In this document: in pieces, positions 40,275 through 53,322 of the stretch | Layout of the letters: each line of letters opens with the position of its first letter | How positions within the stretch are numbered: the stretch's first letter is position 1 | Source: Pegea sp. RAD2-039 | Taxonomy: Eukaryota > Chordata > Thaliacea > Salpida > Salpidae | DNA: 64,000 bases | Assembly: GCA_034620365.1 (NCBI GenBank) | Contig: JAQGEQ010000262.1 | Coordinates: 108,313 to 172,312 of the forward strand | Reading direction: 5' to 3' | Translations under genes and position numbers: made by a program | The notes under the pieces: generated by a model | What the model was told of the DNA's origin: nothing | Seen by the model: only the letters and a program-made list of their open reading frames with translations | The model's database searches: none

Positions 40275-42389
40275 AAATCATTTTTGTGGAACAGTAATTA
40301 AATTTCATAAGATTTACAATGAAAAATAACTTAACAATTCTATTTGATTCACTCCTTCTATGTATAAACAATTCTTTTTATATAGTAATATATATCTTCT
40401 TCATAGTAAAATTACTTGTACAAGAAATAGTTTTTGACATTTCAATTACTAAAAGTGATTGTATTAAATCTAGGAGCTTCTGCTGTATGAACCTTTTCAT
40501 TCTTTTTATATAATTAGTTGTTTTCTAAACTATTTATATCCACATTTCCCTAATAGGTTTAAATAATCTGAAATTTGTTTTTTCAATAAATATAAAATAA
40601 CTCTGGGCAAAGTCTAGTCTTTTATGTAAAAAGCTTCTCGGCAGGCTTTCTTAACTTTCATAGACGCTACTGGTTTCAATAAATTTTTGTGCGCAAGTTT
40701 ATATTAGAGAAGAAGTCATTTGGATGATGAATCTAACTTTAACTGTTTTTTAAGTAAAATTTCCACCAACTACTAGATTTTCGTTGAACATCGATGAGTT
40801 GTATTGTAGTCGGAAAAGTCGAAATTTAAATAGTTTGCTTTGTAACTGCAGAATAAAGATTACAAGATTTATTAAAAGGTATGCATTTATAGATAATGAA
40901 TAATTATTTTGATTATAAAAAGCTACAGACGTTTAAGATGACTGTCTCATATCGTAAAGTAATAAGGCTATATGATAATGCATTATTTGAATTACTAGAA
41001 AAGTTCCTTTCGAACTTTAAACTTTAGATCAACATGCTACCGAGAGAAAATTGAAGAAATCACGCAAATCAGATCTTACATTACGTTTTATTACACGGGC
41101 AACAGATGAATTAAAATGAAGACCAAATAACTAATTTTGCAAGTCTCACATCTTATACCAACAACCGAATGTAGATGATGACGATGAGTAAAATGTTACC
41201 AACTAAATCTAAGAGGTGATATCGAGAACAATCAAAATGAGATGTTTTGGAATCTCTTTAACTATAACAGTACTAACCGGCCACATTAGAAGATGTTGAT
41301 TATGTAGCTTTATAGAAGTTAAAAGAACAAGTTAGATACAATTATGCACGAGGCAGTGCAAAAAGTGTCATAGCAAAAAGTGAGAGAGTTTCTAATAACA
41401 ATTTTGGTGTGAAGCTAAATATTTCAATCACTAACACCAAAAAGCGTTGATTTAAATCTTTTTAAGTTTGTGAATAATCCTATAGCTGTAAAATTCAACG
41501 TAAGTTTAAAATTCTACAACTTAGCAGTAAAGCAGCATGATGGTTTATTAAACACTTACTAAGCTCCCAAACTGATCAACTTCCTATAGATTAAAAAAAA
41601 CTGATGCCATGCTTATTGGCAGAATATTCTAAGTAAATCAAATCTATAGGTAACAACATCGAACAGCATAATAATAAGCAATATTTTTACAAGCAGATGT
41701 TGTACCAGACAACTGGTGACACACCATATTTTTTGGAAAGACTTATTCACAGATGATTGCCGAATCAGTAATCCGAATCATTGTTTGTAATCAATCTGAG
41801 GGATAGATTTTATTCCCGATAAATAACTCCATTTCTGATCTAAAGCCTATTTTTTTGTTAATTAGTACGACTCAATTGCTGGCTTGTTGTGAACGTCTTT
41901 AGATTACCATAGTTGGCATCGATATCAATATGAAAATGTTTAGTAATTGTTCAATGTATTGATTCAGTGGCAGCTGATTTTTCATATTGAAGCCTTTTGA
42001 TTACTTACCAACAAATTACGTACAAATTTAATCTACATGAAAGGAACCATTTTAATTTGGCTACCTCTGTATCAAATAGTGAAGTTTTATCTTTAAAAAT
42101 TGATAAAACGATTTTGAATGTAAAAATGTTGCTTCATAAATCCAAAAATTTGTTTTTTTGATTTAAGTTTAATAAACATTTTATAGCAGATTTGTTGATA
42201 AGGACTTAGTCGAAGTTCCAACTTACTTTTTAACAATTACTAAAAACAAAACATTTCATATAATTTAGCACAACAGAATTTATCTGACAAATTTTCTGGA
42301 AGTTTGCGATAAATAAATTAATATTAATCCAAACTTTTAAAGATTTCATAATTTATCTGTAAGGACTAGTTATTCTGTTTCCACTAGGT
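40275..42389. other. decayed part of copy A, no gene called
   Basis: Closely matched at 60.08-62.18 kb. The block at 40.74-40.87 kb corresponds to the open frame in copy C but is interrupted. Short coding-like runs (for example YNYARGSAKSVIAKSE near 41.35 kb) are surrounded by stops in both copies; I could not assign them. Confidence 0.5.
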
Positions 42390-42593
42390 TTTATTTATTT
42401 ATTTATTTATATATATAAATGCGAAGGAGGGTGCCTAAAGAGAGCACATCTCACTAACAAACATTCTCACGAGTTTTTTATGGTTTTTCTCAGGAGTTTT
42501 ATTTAATATGTCTCCACCTATCTCCATGGGGTCGAACCCGGTACTTCCTAGCTAGAAGGTAGGTGTAGTAACTGCTTCGCCACTAAGCAGGAC
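42390..42593 (-). mobile_element. tRNA-derived SINE, copy A
   Basis: On the minus strand it starts with a tRNA-like head: A-box-like TGCTTAGTGGCG, a 4-bp anticodon-type stem (CTTC/GAAG) with a 7-base loop TAGCTAG, and B box GGTTCGACCC. After a unique body it ends with GTGAGAATGTTTGTTAGTGAG, GTGCTCTCTTTAGGCAC, CCTCCTTCGCATTTAT and an (AAAT)n tail. This is the same 3' end as the LINE at 39.1-40.3 kb, so the SINE probably borrows that LINE's machinery. No intact tRNA cloverleaf remains. Confidence 0.85.
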
Positions 42594-42889
42594 GATATAT
42601 TTAGTTGATATATAGATCAAGAACAGTTTATCATTTAAAGACTGAATATAAATTTTTTTATCGCGAGAAGATTTGAAAAGCAAAAACAATTTTTACAACA
42701 AAAAGAAATTACTTCTTAAAATCATTTGTTTAAAAATAAATTGATAAATAAAGAAGCACAAAATATTTAAAAAAGAATAAAGTTTTGAGGAGATTTAGTA
42801 GCCATTTAAGTGAACTTTTAATTCTAGTAATTTGACAGTTTTTTATTTTTTTAAACTAGTTTGATAAAAGCAAACATTATAGTACAGTG

Positions 42890-43215
42890 CTATCAACTTT
42901 TCAGTAGTATCTCCATAAATTGAGTCCTCATAGACTCAAACTCCAACGTAGTAAGTGGAGATGCTCTTTCATTGAGCTCTGTAGCGCATAATTATTCAGC
43001 TCTGGTCTTGGCCATCACCATAGCTTTTCCTCTATTTGTCTTCACACCCATTTTATATATTTTACGTAAATCTCTACTCAGCATCCCCTCGAAACTAAGT
43101 CACTTCATCACACGCAACTTTATACTTTTGAAGAAAAGAAACTCATTCGCTTATTTCAATTAAACAAAAAAAGAAGTCTTTGTAGACACACTCCTTCGCG
43201 ATTAATGTAACAAAC
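42890..43215. mobile_element. possible degraded retroelement 3' end (copy A)
   Basis: CACACTCCTTCGCGATTAATGTAACAAACGAAG at the right end recalls the LINE tail. Upstream is a 63-codon frame (42972-43163) that stays open in copy B as well (62751-62942) and ends FILLKKRNSFAYFN. It may be a remnant of a related LINE; the evidence is weak. Confidence 0.3.
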
Positions 43216-43448
43216 GAAGGAAACTTTTTCTCGTACATCAAGATGATCAAGCAAATTTGAATATTAATGATTCTATATGTATGTTTTCAAAAATTTATTA
43301 ATGAAAACTAATTTATTATTTTTTCTAAAGTATTTGTGTTTGTATAATCTGTAACATGTGAAAATTAAGATAGTTTTAAAACTGATAGAAAGTTTTTTGT
43401 TTTAGAAACCTAAACAGCTTTTGGGGATAATTTGCTGTAAAATAAAAT

Positions 43449-46178
43449 TTAGATCACAAACTTGTAAGGTGCAACAAAAAGAATCAAAACATTTTTATTA
43501 ATTTTATTAAGCACAAATAAAAAAGAGGCAATCAAAAAATGTGTAAGATGATAACTATCAACTTCCATTTTGAAATCCGTCTTTCATTTATTGAAAACTT
43601 TTACTGTAACAAAACAATCTTTTCAGCTTTTACAGATATAAATGAGACTAGTTTAAAATATGACGGCAACTTACATTGTTGATGAAGATTTTCCAGTTAA
43701 AATTTTGACTTTCTATCACAGCTAGCTCCAAAGTTTTCTTTTTGTTAAAAGATTCTATTTTTGGTTTACTTGTGTATAACTCTTCACTAATTATTCTACA
43801 AATTAAAGTGATTATATTAGAATTAACATATTATGAGCTATATTGAACACTTTAAATAAACTTTAGTAAACTACACTTGTAAATTTACAGCAAAATTAAC
43901 ATTCAAAACTTTTTATTTACTTTTTCGTGGACTCGTACGCAGATAAAGTATTAGAACAAAAGTAAGGTTTGCCAACTGATGGATTATTTATCGATAAGTT
44001 CTTATTATTCAATCCATATTGCAGAAACGGTTTGTTATAAGTATTTGCATAATATGTAACACCTGAAAACAAATACAATTATGAAACTGATAAAGAGTTT
44101 TTGATTTTGTAGTAAGTTGATAAATCTACTAAATACCTTTATTCAGTTCAGTTGGTTGATGAAAGTGAAACTGACTGTTGCTAAAAGTATTTATATTTTG
44201 GTTACGATGGTAGACTATAGGTGTTTGAGTTTTATTTCTATGAATCATTCCAGAAGTCCTTTTAACTTCTATTGGTCGACTTTTCATTCTATCATTCCGG
44301 ATTTGATGTTTCATATTCAACAAAAAAGGTTTTTCTGAATAACAAAATTGATAAAATTATTTTAAATGTGATAATTAGATGTTAAATAATTGAGGTTTTA
44401 TGAAAAAATTAAAATAATATAATTCTAAAAACTCAATAGATAATATTATCATTAGGTTTGCATTATTATGACTGTAAATGACGTTTATAATGGATATTAA
44501 CAAAAGAAAATTTATATATACTTGTTGGGTGATTATTACAAAATCCATCAGTTGTAATATTTTCATGTTTTCGTTTATTACAAGTCTTTTGAACAAAAGT
44601 GTTATTTGAATTGCAATCTTTGTTAGCTTTGCTTTCAGACTGATTAACTTTTGTCATTTCTTTCTGACAGGTTTTTTTATTTGTAGCTGATTGAAAATTT
44701 TCAGACTCTTTTCCAGCTGTTGATACAAAATAAATGTTTTAGAAAATCAAGTTTAATACTTTTGATATTTAGAACTCTTTGCCTATTTTCTAGTTATTAT
44801 AAAGTTTGGTTTAGTAATTTGAAAATAGTTTTAACCTAAATCTTTTGTTAACAATTTCAATCCAAACTGTAAGTCGTCTTCTTGTGCTGCAAGAACAAAA
44901 TTATTTTTATTTTCTCTTCAAGTTAATTTTGAATGCTTTTACTTACGACTAAAATCGAGCATTTTGTAGAAAGACTTTTCATCAAGATATGAGTAATAAC
45001 CCATAAAGTCCCAGAAAGAAACTCTTCTTCGTTTATCCTTATTTTCTTTCCTATTTCAAATTAGAAAAACATTTTAATTACTTTAAAAGGTTTAAAACTT
45101 TAAATAAGTATTGTCTTACTTGCAAACTGGTTTATTTTTGGATCTTTGATCAGTTTTTATTTCAGTCGAAGATTCTAATGTTTTTGGAATGGTTGGTGAA
45201 ATGACTTTATTTTCATCAGAAGATTTGTTTGAAAACTTTTCTGTAATTTGGAAGTTACAATTAATTAATATCATTTTTTGTAGTTAATGAAAGCAAACAA
45301 TCATCAGAAAGCTGATTATTTAATATAATATATAATGCAAAGTTATAATTCTACTATATTATTCCCATATAATAATCCGACATCTACTAACACATTAACT
45401 AGATTTATTTAACAAAATTAGAAACTAACCTTTCATCTGCTCTTCATCATTCAGTTTTTCATTAATCACTTCTTTCGCTGCACTGAATTGTTTCATGATA
45501 ACTTTATCATCAGTTACTGAAGAAGTTTCACTGTCTGTCTGTGATGAAAATTTCTATAAAACGAAATATTATCATATTATTATGTTATAACGCTTAGAAT
45601 ATATTATTTACGAACATTATAAAATAATTAACAATTATTAACAACAATATTTATTGGTAGTTAACTGAAGTTTGATATGCATATAACGAAAAGCTGTTTA
45701 ACTATTAAGTATACCTCACACAATTCTTTTCTTTCGATTACTTTATTTCTTGTCAAATAAGAACTTGTTTGCTTTGTTGATTTTGTCGTTCTCAAATTTA
45801 AATCATTGCGTGATTTCCGCTGCAAAAAATAGTTTAAATTATTACAAGCAACTTAAGAAATTGTTTGCTGGATCTTACTCGCTTCATAATTTTAGAAGGA
45901 TTGTAATCAGAATCCTTTTCTGTAGAATCATTATCATCGCAGTAACTTGTACGTCTCTCTAAATTTTATATGCAGCTCAATTAGTAAAGTAATTAAAAAA
46001 TTGTTTCTAGGAAAATTAGATAAAAATGCTTTTACATACTTGGTACTCGTAGTCCGTTTAAACTTCGTTGAATTTTTACCAATTCATATTTGCAATGTTT
46101 ACACCAGCGTGAGCCTGAACAATTTAGTTTCATGCATAAGCTGGAAGCATCTATAAGATCTTTTGGAGTAGAAACCAT
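43449..46178 (-). CDS. unrecognised four-cysteine family protein (paralogue 2A)
   Basis: Twelve exons join in frame to 503 residues: 46178-46040, 45958-45879, 45819-45715, 45553-45430, 45240-45120, 45050-44947, 44886-44836, 44716-44522, 44334-44137, 44062-43921, 43795-43675 and 43580-43449. The N-terminus carries C-x4-C-x5-C-x2-C (Cys15, 20, 26, 29) in SSLCMKLNCSGSRWCKHC, matching the gene at 10.5-13.0 kb. So do a following IQR...GLR block, similar exon phases, and a mid-protein domain (FWDFMGYYSYLDEKSFY against LFDLVSFEAYL). The C-terminal half is Asn/Lys/Ser-rich. The last exon ends with a hydrophobic stretch (HFLIASFLFVL). The exon lengths of the three complete copy-B exons are identical. 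Function unknown; metal binding by the four cysteines is inference. Confidence 0.78.
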
Positions 46179-47620
46179 AACTGCAACCTTAAATTTTTTC
46201 CGAGATAATATTGAAACACTTTATATAACTTTATCAGCTTGCGATAAGAAATAATCACTCTAAAAGTAATAGTTGATATATTGTATGATAATTGTTAACT
46301 TAGTTTTCTAATAGCAAAAAATCAATTATTACGTCATTATGATAATAAAGCAAATGCATCAGTTACAAGGTTGGGTAGCTGCTAACAAATCTAGTTAAAA
46401 GTATAAAAGTTTATAATAATTGTACATTATTTTTCATAATAAAATATCTGTTTTTACCCAAATCTTCGTTTACATAAACAACTTATTTAACCTATGTAAC
46501 ACAAATAACCTAAACATATTTAGGAAGTATCTCTTTAATCAAATGAACCTTTTGAAATAAAACAAGTTTTGATTAAGAATCACTTCACAAATTCAAATAT
46601 AAATTCAAAGCCAAAATAAGGTTTTGATAGAATTGTAAAATCATTATATTTGATTTTTAAGAATAATATTACAATTAGAATAGTAATGCTTTAGTGAAAA
46701 TCTATTTTCAGAAAAAAATGTATAACTATATAAAAGTAAAGTCGTAAATGAAATAATTTTCACTTAGAAATGTAATAAGATAGACAATAGGTTTCTAATT
46801 GTAAAAATTTAAGCAATTTTATGAAACATGTAATAACTACAACTTTGAAAACCTAATGTTTCTAGTATGTGTTACATTCTGTTAAATAATTTATATTATT
46901 AAAATATTAGAAAAATTACAAGCAATCATGTCTTACTATAAATATAGTAATTACTACAAATTATTATATCTAAATTCATTGTAACTTTTATTATAGCCTT
47001 AATTTGAACTGATGGAATACTTGGTGAAGCCTTCTATTTTAATTTTGTTGTAGCTTATCATCAAGATTTCAATTTAAAAATTAAGCGATTTTAAATCACA
47101 TAACTAACTATTTTTGAATTTATTAAATTATACTTACTATGTCTTATATTAAACTTAAGAAGTAATTTTTAATTATCATACCTTCGCTTTTTATAAAAAG
47201 ATTTGGTTTATAGTTTATATATAATGCTTTATAATATTTTCAATTATTTAGAAATTTGAACATCTATTAAGTAATAAATTTTTATTTTTACTTAATTTGA
47301 AAAAATTTTCTTTAAAACCAAAATTGGTTTTAAAAAATTTAATATTAAAATTGATGATTTTTAGTCTAGATATAATAATAATAGATAGTCTAGATAATAA
47401 AAGATATATTTCATTAATTGTTTAATAAGGAACACGATACTAACTAAATTTATAATTTTGGAATGGACTTCTTTGGCTTATAATAAGTTAATTAACAAAT
47501 ATATCGAATAAGACACAAATAAAAATAATTCAGCAATATGTTTCAAGTTAAATTTATAATTTTAATAAGTGTCTTAATAATAAACTAGATAAAAATAAAA
47601 GATTAATATCAACAAACCAT
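46179..47620. other. gene-free stretch
   Basis: AT-rich, with no exon-like frame and no recognised repeat. It should hold the promoter of the four-cysteine gene 2A and the 3' flank of the micro-exon gene. Confidence 0.45.
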
Positions 47621-47714
47621 TATTAACCAACTAGTATTAACCAACTAATATTAACCGACCAGTATCAGCCAACCAGTATTAAGCGACCAGTATCAGCCAA
47701 CTAGTATTAACCAA
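47621..47714. repeat. 14-bp minisatellite, about 7 units
   Basis: Tandem units of the form TATTAACCAACTAG, with variants such as TATCAGCCAACCAG alternating in the middle, run for about 94 bases. Confidence 0.9.
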
Positions 47715-47945
47715 GATTCAGAATAGGACCATTATATGTATTTTGCTACCAGTGCTTCTGATACCTCTATGCCATTGTCAAGACGGCTCATACCTTAGAC
47801 TACATAAGAGCAAAGTTGTAACTTTGGCGTTTAGATGTCATCTTCTGCCGCCACCTCTATAAGAGTATTAGAGGTGTATGTTGGATTTTAATACTATCTT
47901 CATGCATGCACATTGAACTTGATTATAGTGGAGAGTAGCGTAAAC
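47715..47945. other. less AT-rich island with an 8-bp hairpin
   Basis: This 230-base stretch is visibly richer in G and C than its surroundings. It includes CACCTCTA ... TAGAGGTG (47852-47876), a perfect 8-bp stem with a 9-base loop. No frame, tRNA box or repeat family is evident. It might be a foreign insertion or a structured RNA; I cannot decide. Confidence 0.3.
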
Positions 47946-48240
47946 CGAAAAAACGACTTAGTAATTTGCTAAAATCAAAGTTTTATTAGAATTACAAGTT
48001 ATCAAAAGCGATCTTAAGATCATTGAGTTACAGTTGACAAAATATTCAGAAAAGGAAAGTGCGATTTGAAAAAATATTTTTGAGTTAAAAGGTTTGAAAA
48101 TAATTTGGGAGTAGAAACTTGAATCCCTTTTTTGATTTTGTCTAAAACTTCTTTTCTAAAAAAAATGATTTTTATTTTTATTAACAGAACAACTGTACAT
48201 ATTTCATCTGTAATAACTCAATAATTGAAGAAAATAAGTA

Positions 48241-51200
48241 TCATGTTAACTTACTCATAAACTGGAAGCACTTGAAAATGTTTAATGACGGTTTTTTCGG
48301 TACTTCAATTTTCTATAAAAGTAAAAGGTATAAATAAAAAACAACTTTGTAAGAATAAGTTTATAAGCTGGTGCTAAAAGGTTTTCTTATTTAAATGTTA
48401 CCTCTTCAATTTCAAGATCCTTTTGAGTCTGTAAGGTTATTTATAAAAAATAAAGTAATTAAAGTGTTTTTAATAAATTACTTAATGTGATATTTTATTG
48501 AAAAACTATCTATGATTATACCCTAAACTACTTGCTTAGATTCTTAGTAAAAATGAATCCAAACTAATTCTTATTTACAGATTACCATGCTTTAATTTTA
48601 AAATTTTAAAATAAAATCATGAAAATGTAAAAATTTATAAACTTACCAGAGCTACAACTTTATCCTTATCTAGACCCAGAAGATTTCTGAAAAACTATTG
48701 AAAAAATTAATTTTAGAGATAGATTTAAACTAAACATAGAAAAAACAACTTTTATCATTATTCTAAATCTTATGAGCTTTTATTAAACTAATGAAAAAAG
48801 ATCTGAGCATTTGAAAATTATAATTTACTTTTTTCATTTTACTTTTCTTCTTTGGTTTTATCTCATTGACCAAACAGTCGTCATCCACATACTTGCTGGT
48901 AACCTAAATTGAGAATAAAATATAAATATGATTAATATGATTTCCAAACTGACATAAAAGTTTTTAAACATTAGATTTTACCATGGTTGACGTTTTAATT
49001 TCGGGTAAAACCAAGTTGTAAATGGGTCTAGGAAAAACCTAAAAATAATAATAGTCACAAAAATGTCTTCAAATTAATTTTACTAGTTTGGCTGTTTGCA
49101 AAAACTTAAGATGAGAAAAAAAGTTCTTGAACATTAAATTTGAAATTTTATTTTTAAGGCATACAAACGAAAATTTACCAAATTGTTGTAATTCTCAGAT
49201 ATAATCATGTTTGGAAGTTGTAACATTCTATCTTCCATAACCTTTTAAAATAGATAAGTTACCATTTAGAAACAAAAATGTATAAGTGAAAAATTTATCA
49301 AACAAAATGTAATCTACTAAATTAAAATTTGTAAGGCCGCTATATATTTTATTAAAAGGTAGGAACACTTTCTAATGATTTTATTAATCCATAAAAACAA
49401 TGTAGTTTAGAATACAACTTTTTATTGATATTGTTTTTAATCCTAATAACAAAGCTCTACATCTCACATTGTCATTGTCATCTGCAATTTTTCCCTCTAG
49501 TTTGTTTGCTTTTAATGTTAGATTTTCTAGAAAGCAGTTTTGATTGATCTATTGTCGTATAAAAAAATTGATTTAGGAATATCTTAAAATGCTATTATAC
49601 AAAATATAACCAGCAAATTGTGACAATGCAGTATAAATAAGATAAACGTTTGATATAATTAACATATGTTACAAGAATTATTTCAGTTTTGTAAGTCAAT
49701 AGCAAATAAAATTCAATTATTAGCTTATGGTAGTTTGCAATTAACATAATCTTGACAAGTTTTATGATTGTATGCTTTTCACAAAGTAAATAATGTTTAT
49801 TTTCACCTTTGATACGGGAAGTGAAGACAGTTTCTTTCTGTAAATATTTGGTGTCAAATCAACTTTTTGCTGTAATAAATAACTTTTGTCACAACTTTAA
49901 CAATAAGGAAAATGTTTAAATTCTAATATTTATTTATAACTTTCAACCACTGACTTTATGTTTAGAATAATAAACGGAAATTTACATATTTTACAGCACT
50001 TAATTAATTCGTATAAATTTTTTATTTTTAAATTTAAAATAATTCAATAAACAACAAAATGAAACATTTCAAACTTTGATTACCTCCAAAAAATTAGAAG
50101 CTCCTGAACAATCGACAGCCACTCTTTCAGAGTCCCCACTTTTACCAATAACAGGTCCCTAAAGAATGAAACAAAAATTCAAGTTCTCTTCAGTGGAATC
50201 AAATTCAACTTACATCGGAAAAGGAGGCAGTGATATCATCAATATTACATACAGGTCGCTGTAAAAATTAATTGTCAGATTAGCGTATGATATGTGTGTA
50301 GTAATTTGCAGTTTTGTAATTTTATCTTTATATTTTTGAAGATGTAGTTATGTTAGTTAACAATAAAACTAATACTTCATGAAAAAGTTTAAAAAACTTT
50401 GAAACTTTATATACCTTAGAAAGATCAGGGAGTCCTGTTTCTCCTTTAGAGTTGAAAATCCCTTTTTCAACAGCTTCAGCAGAATCAGATTTTGAGACCT
50501 AACAAAGAATCAAAACTTTAGTGAATTGATATTACATAAATATTTATTTTTTAATAATTAATAGAGAACTTCTAACTCTTGTCAGTTATCATCACTCTTG
50601 ACTTTCAAGCACTAAAGTTGTTAATGAACAATTATTTAACAAATTAATTCACAAAAATTTGATTCATTTAAATATTTATTCAGTTTGTAAAATAAGAAAA
50701 GCTTTAGAGCTACAACCAACTTCTTGCTGTAATATTTAGATTCCGTCAGAACTTAAGCAATAAAAAGAATATTTTATATAAATATTTCATTAACTAAAAG
50801 TTTCAATTATAATTTTTCACTACTAACTTTATGTTCAGACTCTTTCTGTAATAACAAACTGAGATCTTCATTTAGGTCTTCATCATTCAAAATATCCTGC
50901 AATTAAATTAATATGATTTGAATGTTAATCAAGAATTTTAGAAACGTTGTTAAAATTATTTTTATAATTAAATCAAAATATCATCGAAACATTTTAATTA
51001 AATAAAATAAAAATAAATTGAGAAAAATACAAGTTTCTAAATCAGCTTACATCTGCAATAAGCTCAAACACCTCATCACTATAAGATGTAACTTTTGACG
51101 TCTGAAAAAAGAGGTTGAAAATTAATTCTCATTAATTTTGATGTTTTAATTTTAATGTCTTACTTTAGCTGGATCCTTCCTTTTCAACAGTGATTTGGGA

Positions 51201-53322
51201 ACTAGGATCGGCTTCGTCCTCCCAATCACTATCGGGTCAGTGAAAACAACCTGAGAGTTGGTAGAAATTAGAAAATAAAACATTAAACAAATTAAACGAA
51301 AGTTTCTTAGGTCAACAAATGATTAAACATTTGTAAAACATATAAAGCAAATTTAAGAGGTTTCTATACATCAACAATTTATTAAACAAAACTTACCCTT
51401 TTGTGTTTAGCATCATACTCAAGTATACACTGCTCCTTCAATTTTTCCATCTTAGCTTTTTCAATTAGTTTTATTTGCTCAGGGTCAAACAAATCATCAC
51501 TTAAAAGCTCCTAGTTTTAAATATCGATATTAAAACATATAGACGAAATAACAATTAGCTTCTAGTTTTTTGGTTTAAGTTGATAAATATGAGTTCTAAT
51601 TTATCTGTGTAGCTAGAGTTAGACTATATAATGGGCTACCTCGACCATTTTTGCTGTTTCTTCATCCATAGGTTCTTCTGATGGCTTCGTAGCTGGTTTC
51701 TGAAATTTAACATATTAATTAAAAGTTAATGATTAGTTATCTTTAATTTATTTTGTTTCAAAACGTCACTTTCTGAGAGTTATATTAATTTAAAATGAGT
51801 TTACAAAATTCGTACATTCAATTCGTCCCCATGTAATTTATTTTTAGCAAAAATATCATTCCAAATATCAAATTTTGTATGCTAACAAAGTTTTTAATTA
51901 ATTATTGAGTTGTCTCAATAGTAGTAAAAGGTTTTTTAGTTATAAATGATGATTTGCAAATAATAATCAAAATACAAAATTTCCAACCTTGAATACCTCA
52001 CAACAATCAGAAGCCTTAGTATCTGTTGAAAAGTTCAAAACCGATCTTCTATCACTTCCACTTTCACCAATAACAGCTCCCTTGAAAAAATAGACAGAGA
52101 TAAATAACAGAGATTTCTTTCTTTCGATGTTGGAAACCAACTTACATCCCAAAAACACTTAACAGCGTCATCAACACTAGACTCATATCGCTGTAAAATT
52201 TTGGTTTTAGATTAACATTTAATAAATTCTACCCTACAATTCTAAAGGTTTACAAGAATTGTCAAAAGTAGCTAGAAACTCAAATCATTTGCTCCTTAAT
52301 CCTATTAAATGATTCTTATTTATAATGAATTTTAAAAAAATGATTTTTAGACAACAATTTTGGAACGTGTAGTTAGAATGATTAGCTAAACAGTCAGATA
52401 ATAAGTTAAAAAGACTTTGAAACTTCCTTTACCTTAGAAAGATCAGGGATTCTTGACTCTCCTTTAGAGTTGAAAATGCTTCTTTTAAGAGTTTCAGCAG
52501 AATCAGTCTTTGAGACCTTAATAAGAATTATAAATTTAGTCAATTGATATATTATGAATAATTATGTATATATTATTTAATATATTATGTATAAACTCAC
52601 TAATATAATAGCAATTATAAATTGAGCAATCAATAACAACTATTATGTTCTACTTTTTACAATTAATTCCAAACTAAAGAAAGTTATGGTCTTATTTCAG
52701 CTGTAGTATAAAACTTAATTAGATGACATTACTTTAACAGTTTAATTAAGTATGCAGCTTAATAATCAATAAATAAATGAAACTTTGGTAGAAAATAATA
52801 TTATTTGCTGTAAAACAACTTTTTGCCACCGAAAATTCTGAAGCACAATTGACGGCAGCGCACCAGAAACTGGTTTTTACTACGTAAGTTTAAGCAACTC
52901 TTACACTTCAAAACTAACCTTTTTATTACAAAATAAAATTAAAAAGTCTTATTTAATACAGTTTTAAAGATTAAAACTATAATAGGTTAAAAAAACTAAA
53001 TTACTTTAATAGTTTTTTCCATAATAGCTTGAATTTCGGCTTTATACAAAGAACGCAGTTAGCTCATTAAATCAAGTGAAAAATATTTGATAATAATTGT
53101 TATATTCACCTATCAACTAAAAACTAGCATTATGACATCACTATGCTCTTAGTTTGTAAAAATCTAACTTCTGTAAACCTTTCTAATGGAGATGTGAGCA
53201 AATAGCAAATTATATAAATTAAGAAATAAAATAATTTGACAAAATTAGAATATTAGCATCTTTTTTGAAACAATTACCTCACCGTCAACATAAAACATTA
53301 AAAAGGTCAAATTTAAACTCAT
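48241..53322 (-). CDS. unrecognised micro-exon gene, all exons phase 0
   Basis: Exons: 53322-53278 (ATG, hydrophobic SLNLTFLMFYV, possible leader), 53022-53005 (alternative ATG), 52516-52433, 52190-52146, 52080-51988, 51881-51816, 51699-51640, 51510-51397, 51250-51164, 51101-51051, 50896-50828, 50498-50415, 50258-50214, 50158-50084, 49869-49807, 49241-49179, 49038-48982, 48903-48829, 48664-48647 (uncertain), 48428-48402 and 48312-48241 (TGA). From the second ATG this gives about 421 residues. Every internal exon is a multiple of three with phase-0 borders, so any exon can be skipped in frame. The protein is acidic/Lys/Ser-rich without recognised domains. Exons 52516/52190/52080 are duplicated as 50498/50258/50158 (for example PDLSK at the end of the first exon of each set; VIG.SG in the third). 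Architecture recalls micro-exon genes of flatworms. Exact first and 3' micro-exons need transcript data. Confidence 0.65.
50709..50745 (-). pseudogene. dead exon copy inside the micro-exon gene
   Basis: TACAG followed by CAAGAAGTTGG resembles the start of exon 49869-49807 (CAGCAAAAAGTTGATTTG). It lies just upstream of the second duplicated cassette and no donor follows in frame. Probably a remnant of the same exon from an older cassette. Confidence 0.35.
52800..52868 (-). pseudogene. decayed exon pair upstream of cassette 1
   Basis: On the minus strand, GCCGTCAATTG...CAGAATTTT followed by GCAAAAAGTTG resembles the end of exon 50158-50084 (GCTGTCGATTGTTCAGGAGC) and the start of exon 49869-49807. 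Splice signals are not preserved. It supports an older tandem array of the cassette. Confidence 0.4.

Larger units (their letters stand above)
32971..44219 (+). repeat. segmental duplication, copy A
   Basis: From about 32971 the sequence matches 55171 onward almost continuously, up to the window end (44219 pairs with 64000). Differences include a 1.37-kb segment present only in A (36387-37755), a LINE inserted only in A (39130-40274) and a LINE tail inserted only in B (56641-56728). The true right border of A cannot be fixed because copy B runs off the window. The start-to-start distance is 22.2 kb. Confidence 0.93.

Noticed and set aside
42500..42593. tRNA gene suggested by A- and B-box sequences
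   Set aside because: The acceptor and D stems do not pair and the sequence continues into a LINE-like tail; it is the head of a SINE, repeated at 62.3 kb.
44129..44657. Several short frames of 63-73 codons on both strands
   Set aside because: They are shadows or partial views of exons 8 and 9 of the four-cysteine gene 2A.
49440..49530. Possible extra exon of the micro-exon gene (GKIADDNDNVR)
   Set aside because: Its borders give non-zero phases, unlike every other exon, and the frame breaks when joined.
53005..53039. A 35-base version of the second exon of the micro-exon gene
   Set aside because: Not a multiple of three; including it shifts the following conserved cassette into a frame with stops. 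Only the 18 bases from its ATG fit.
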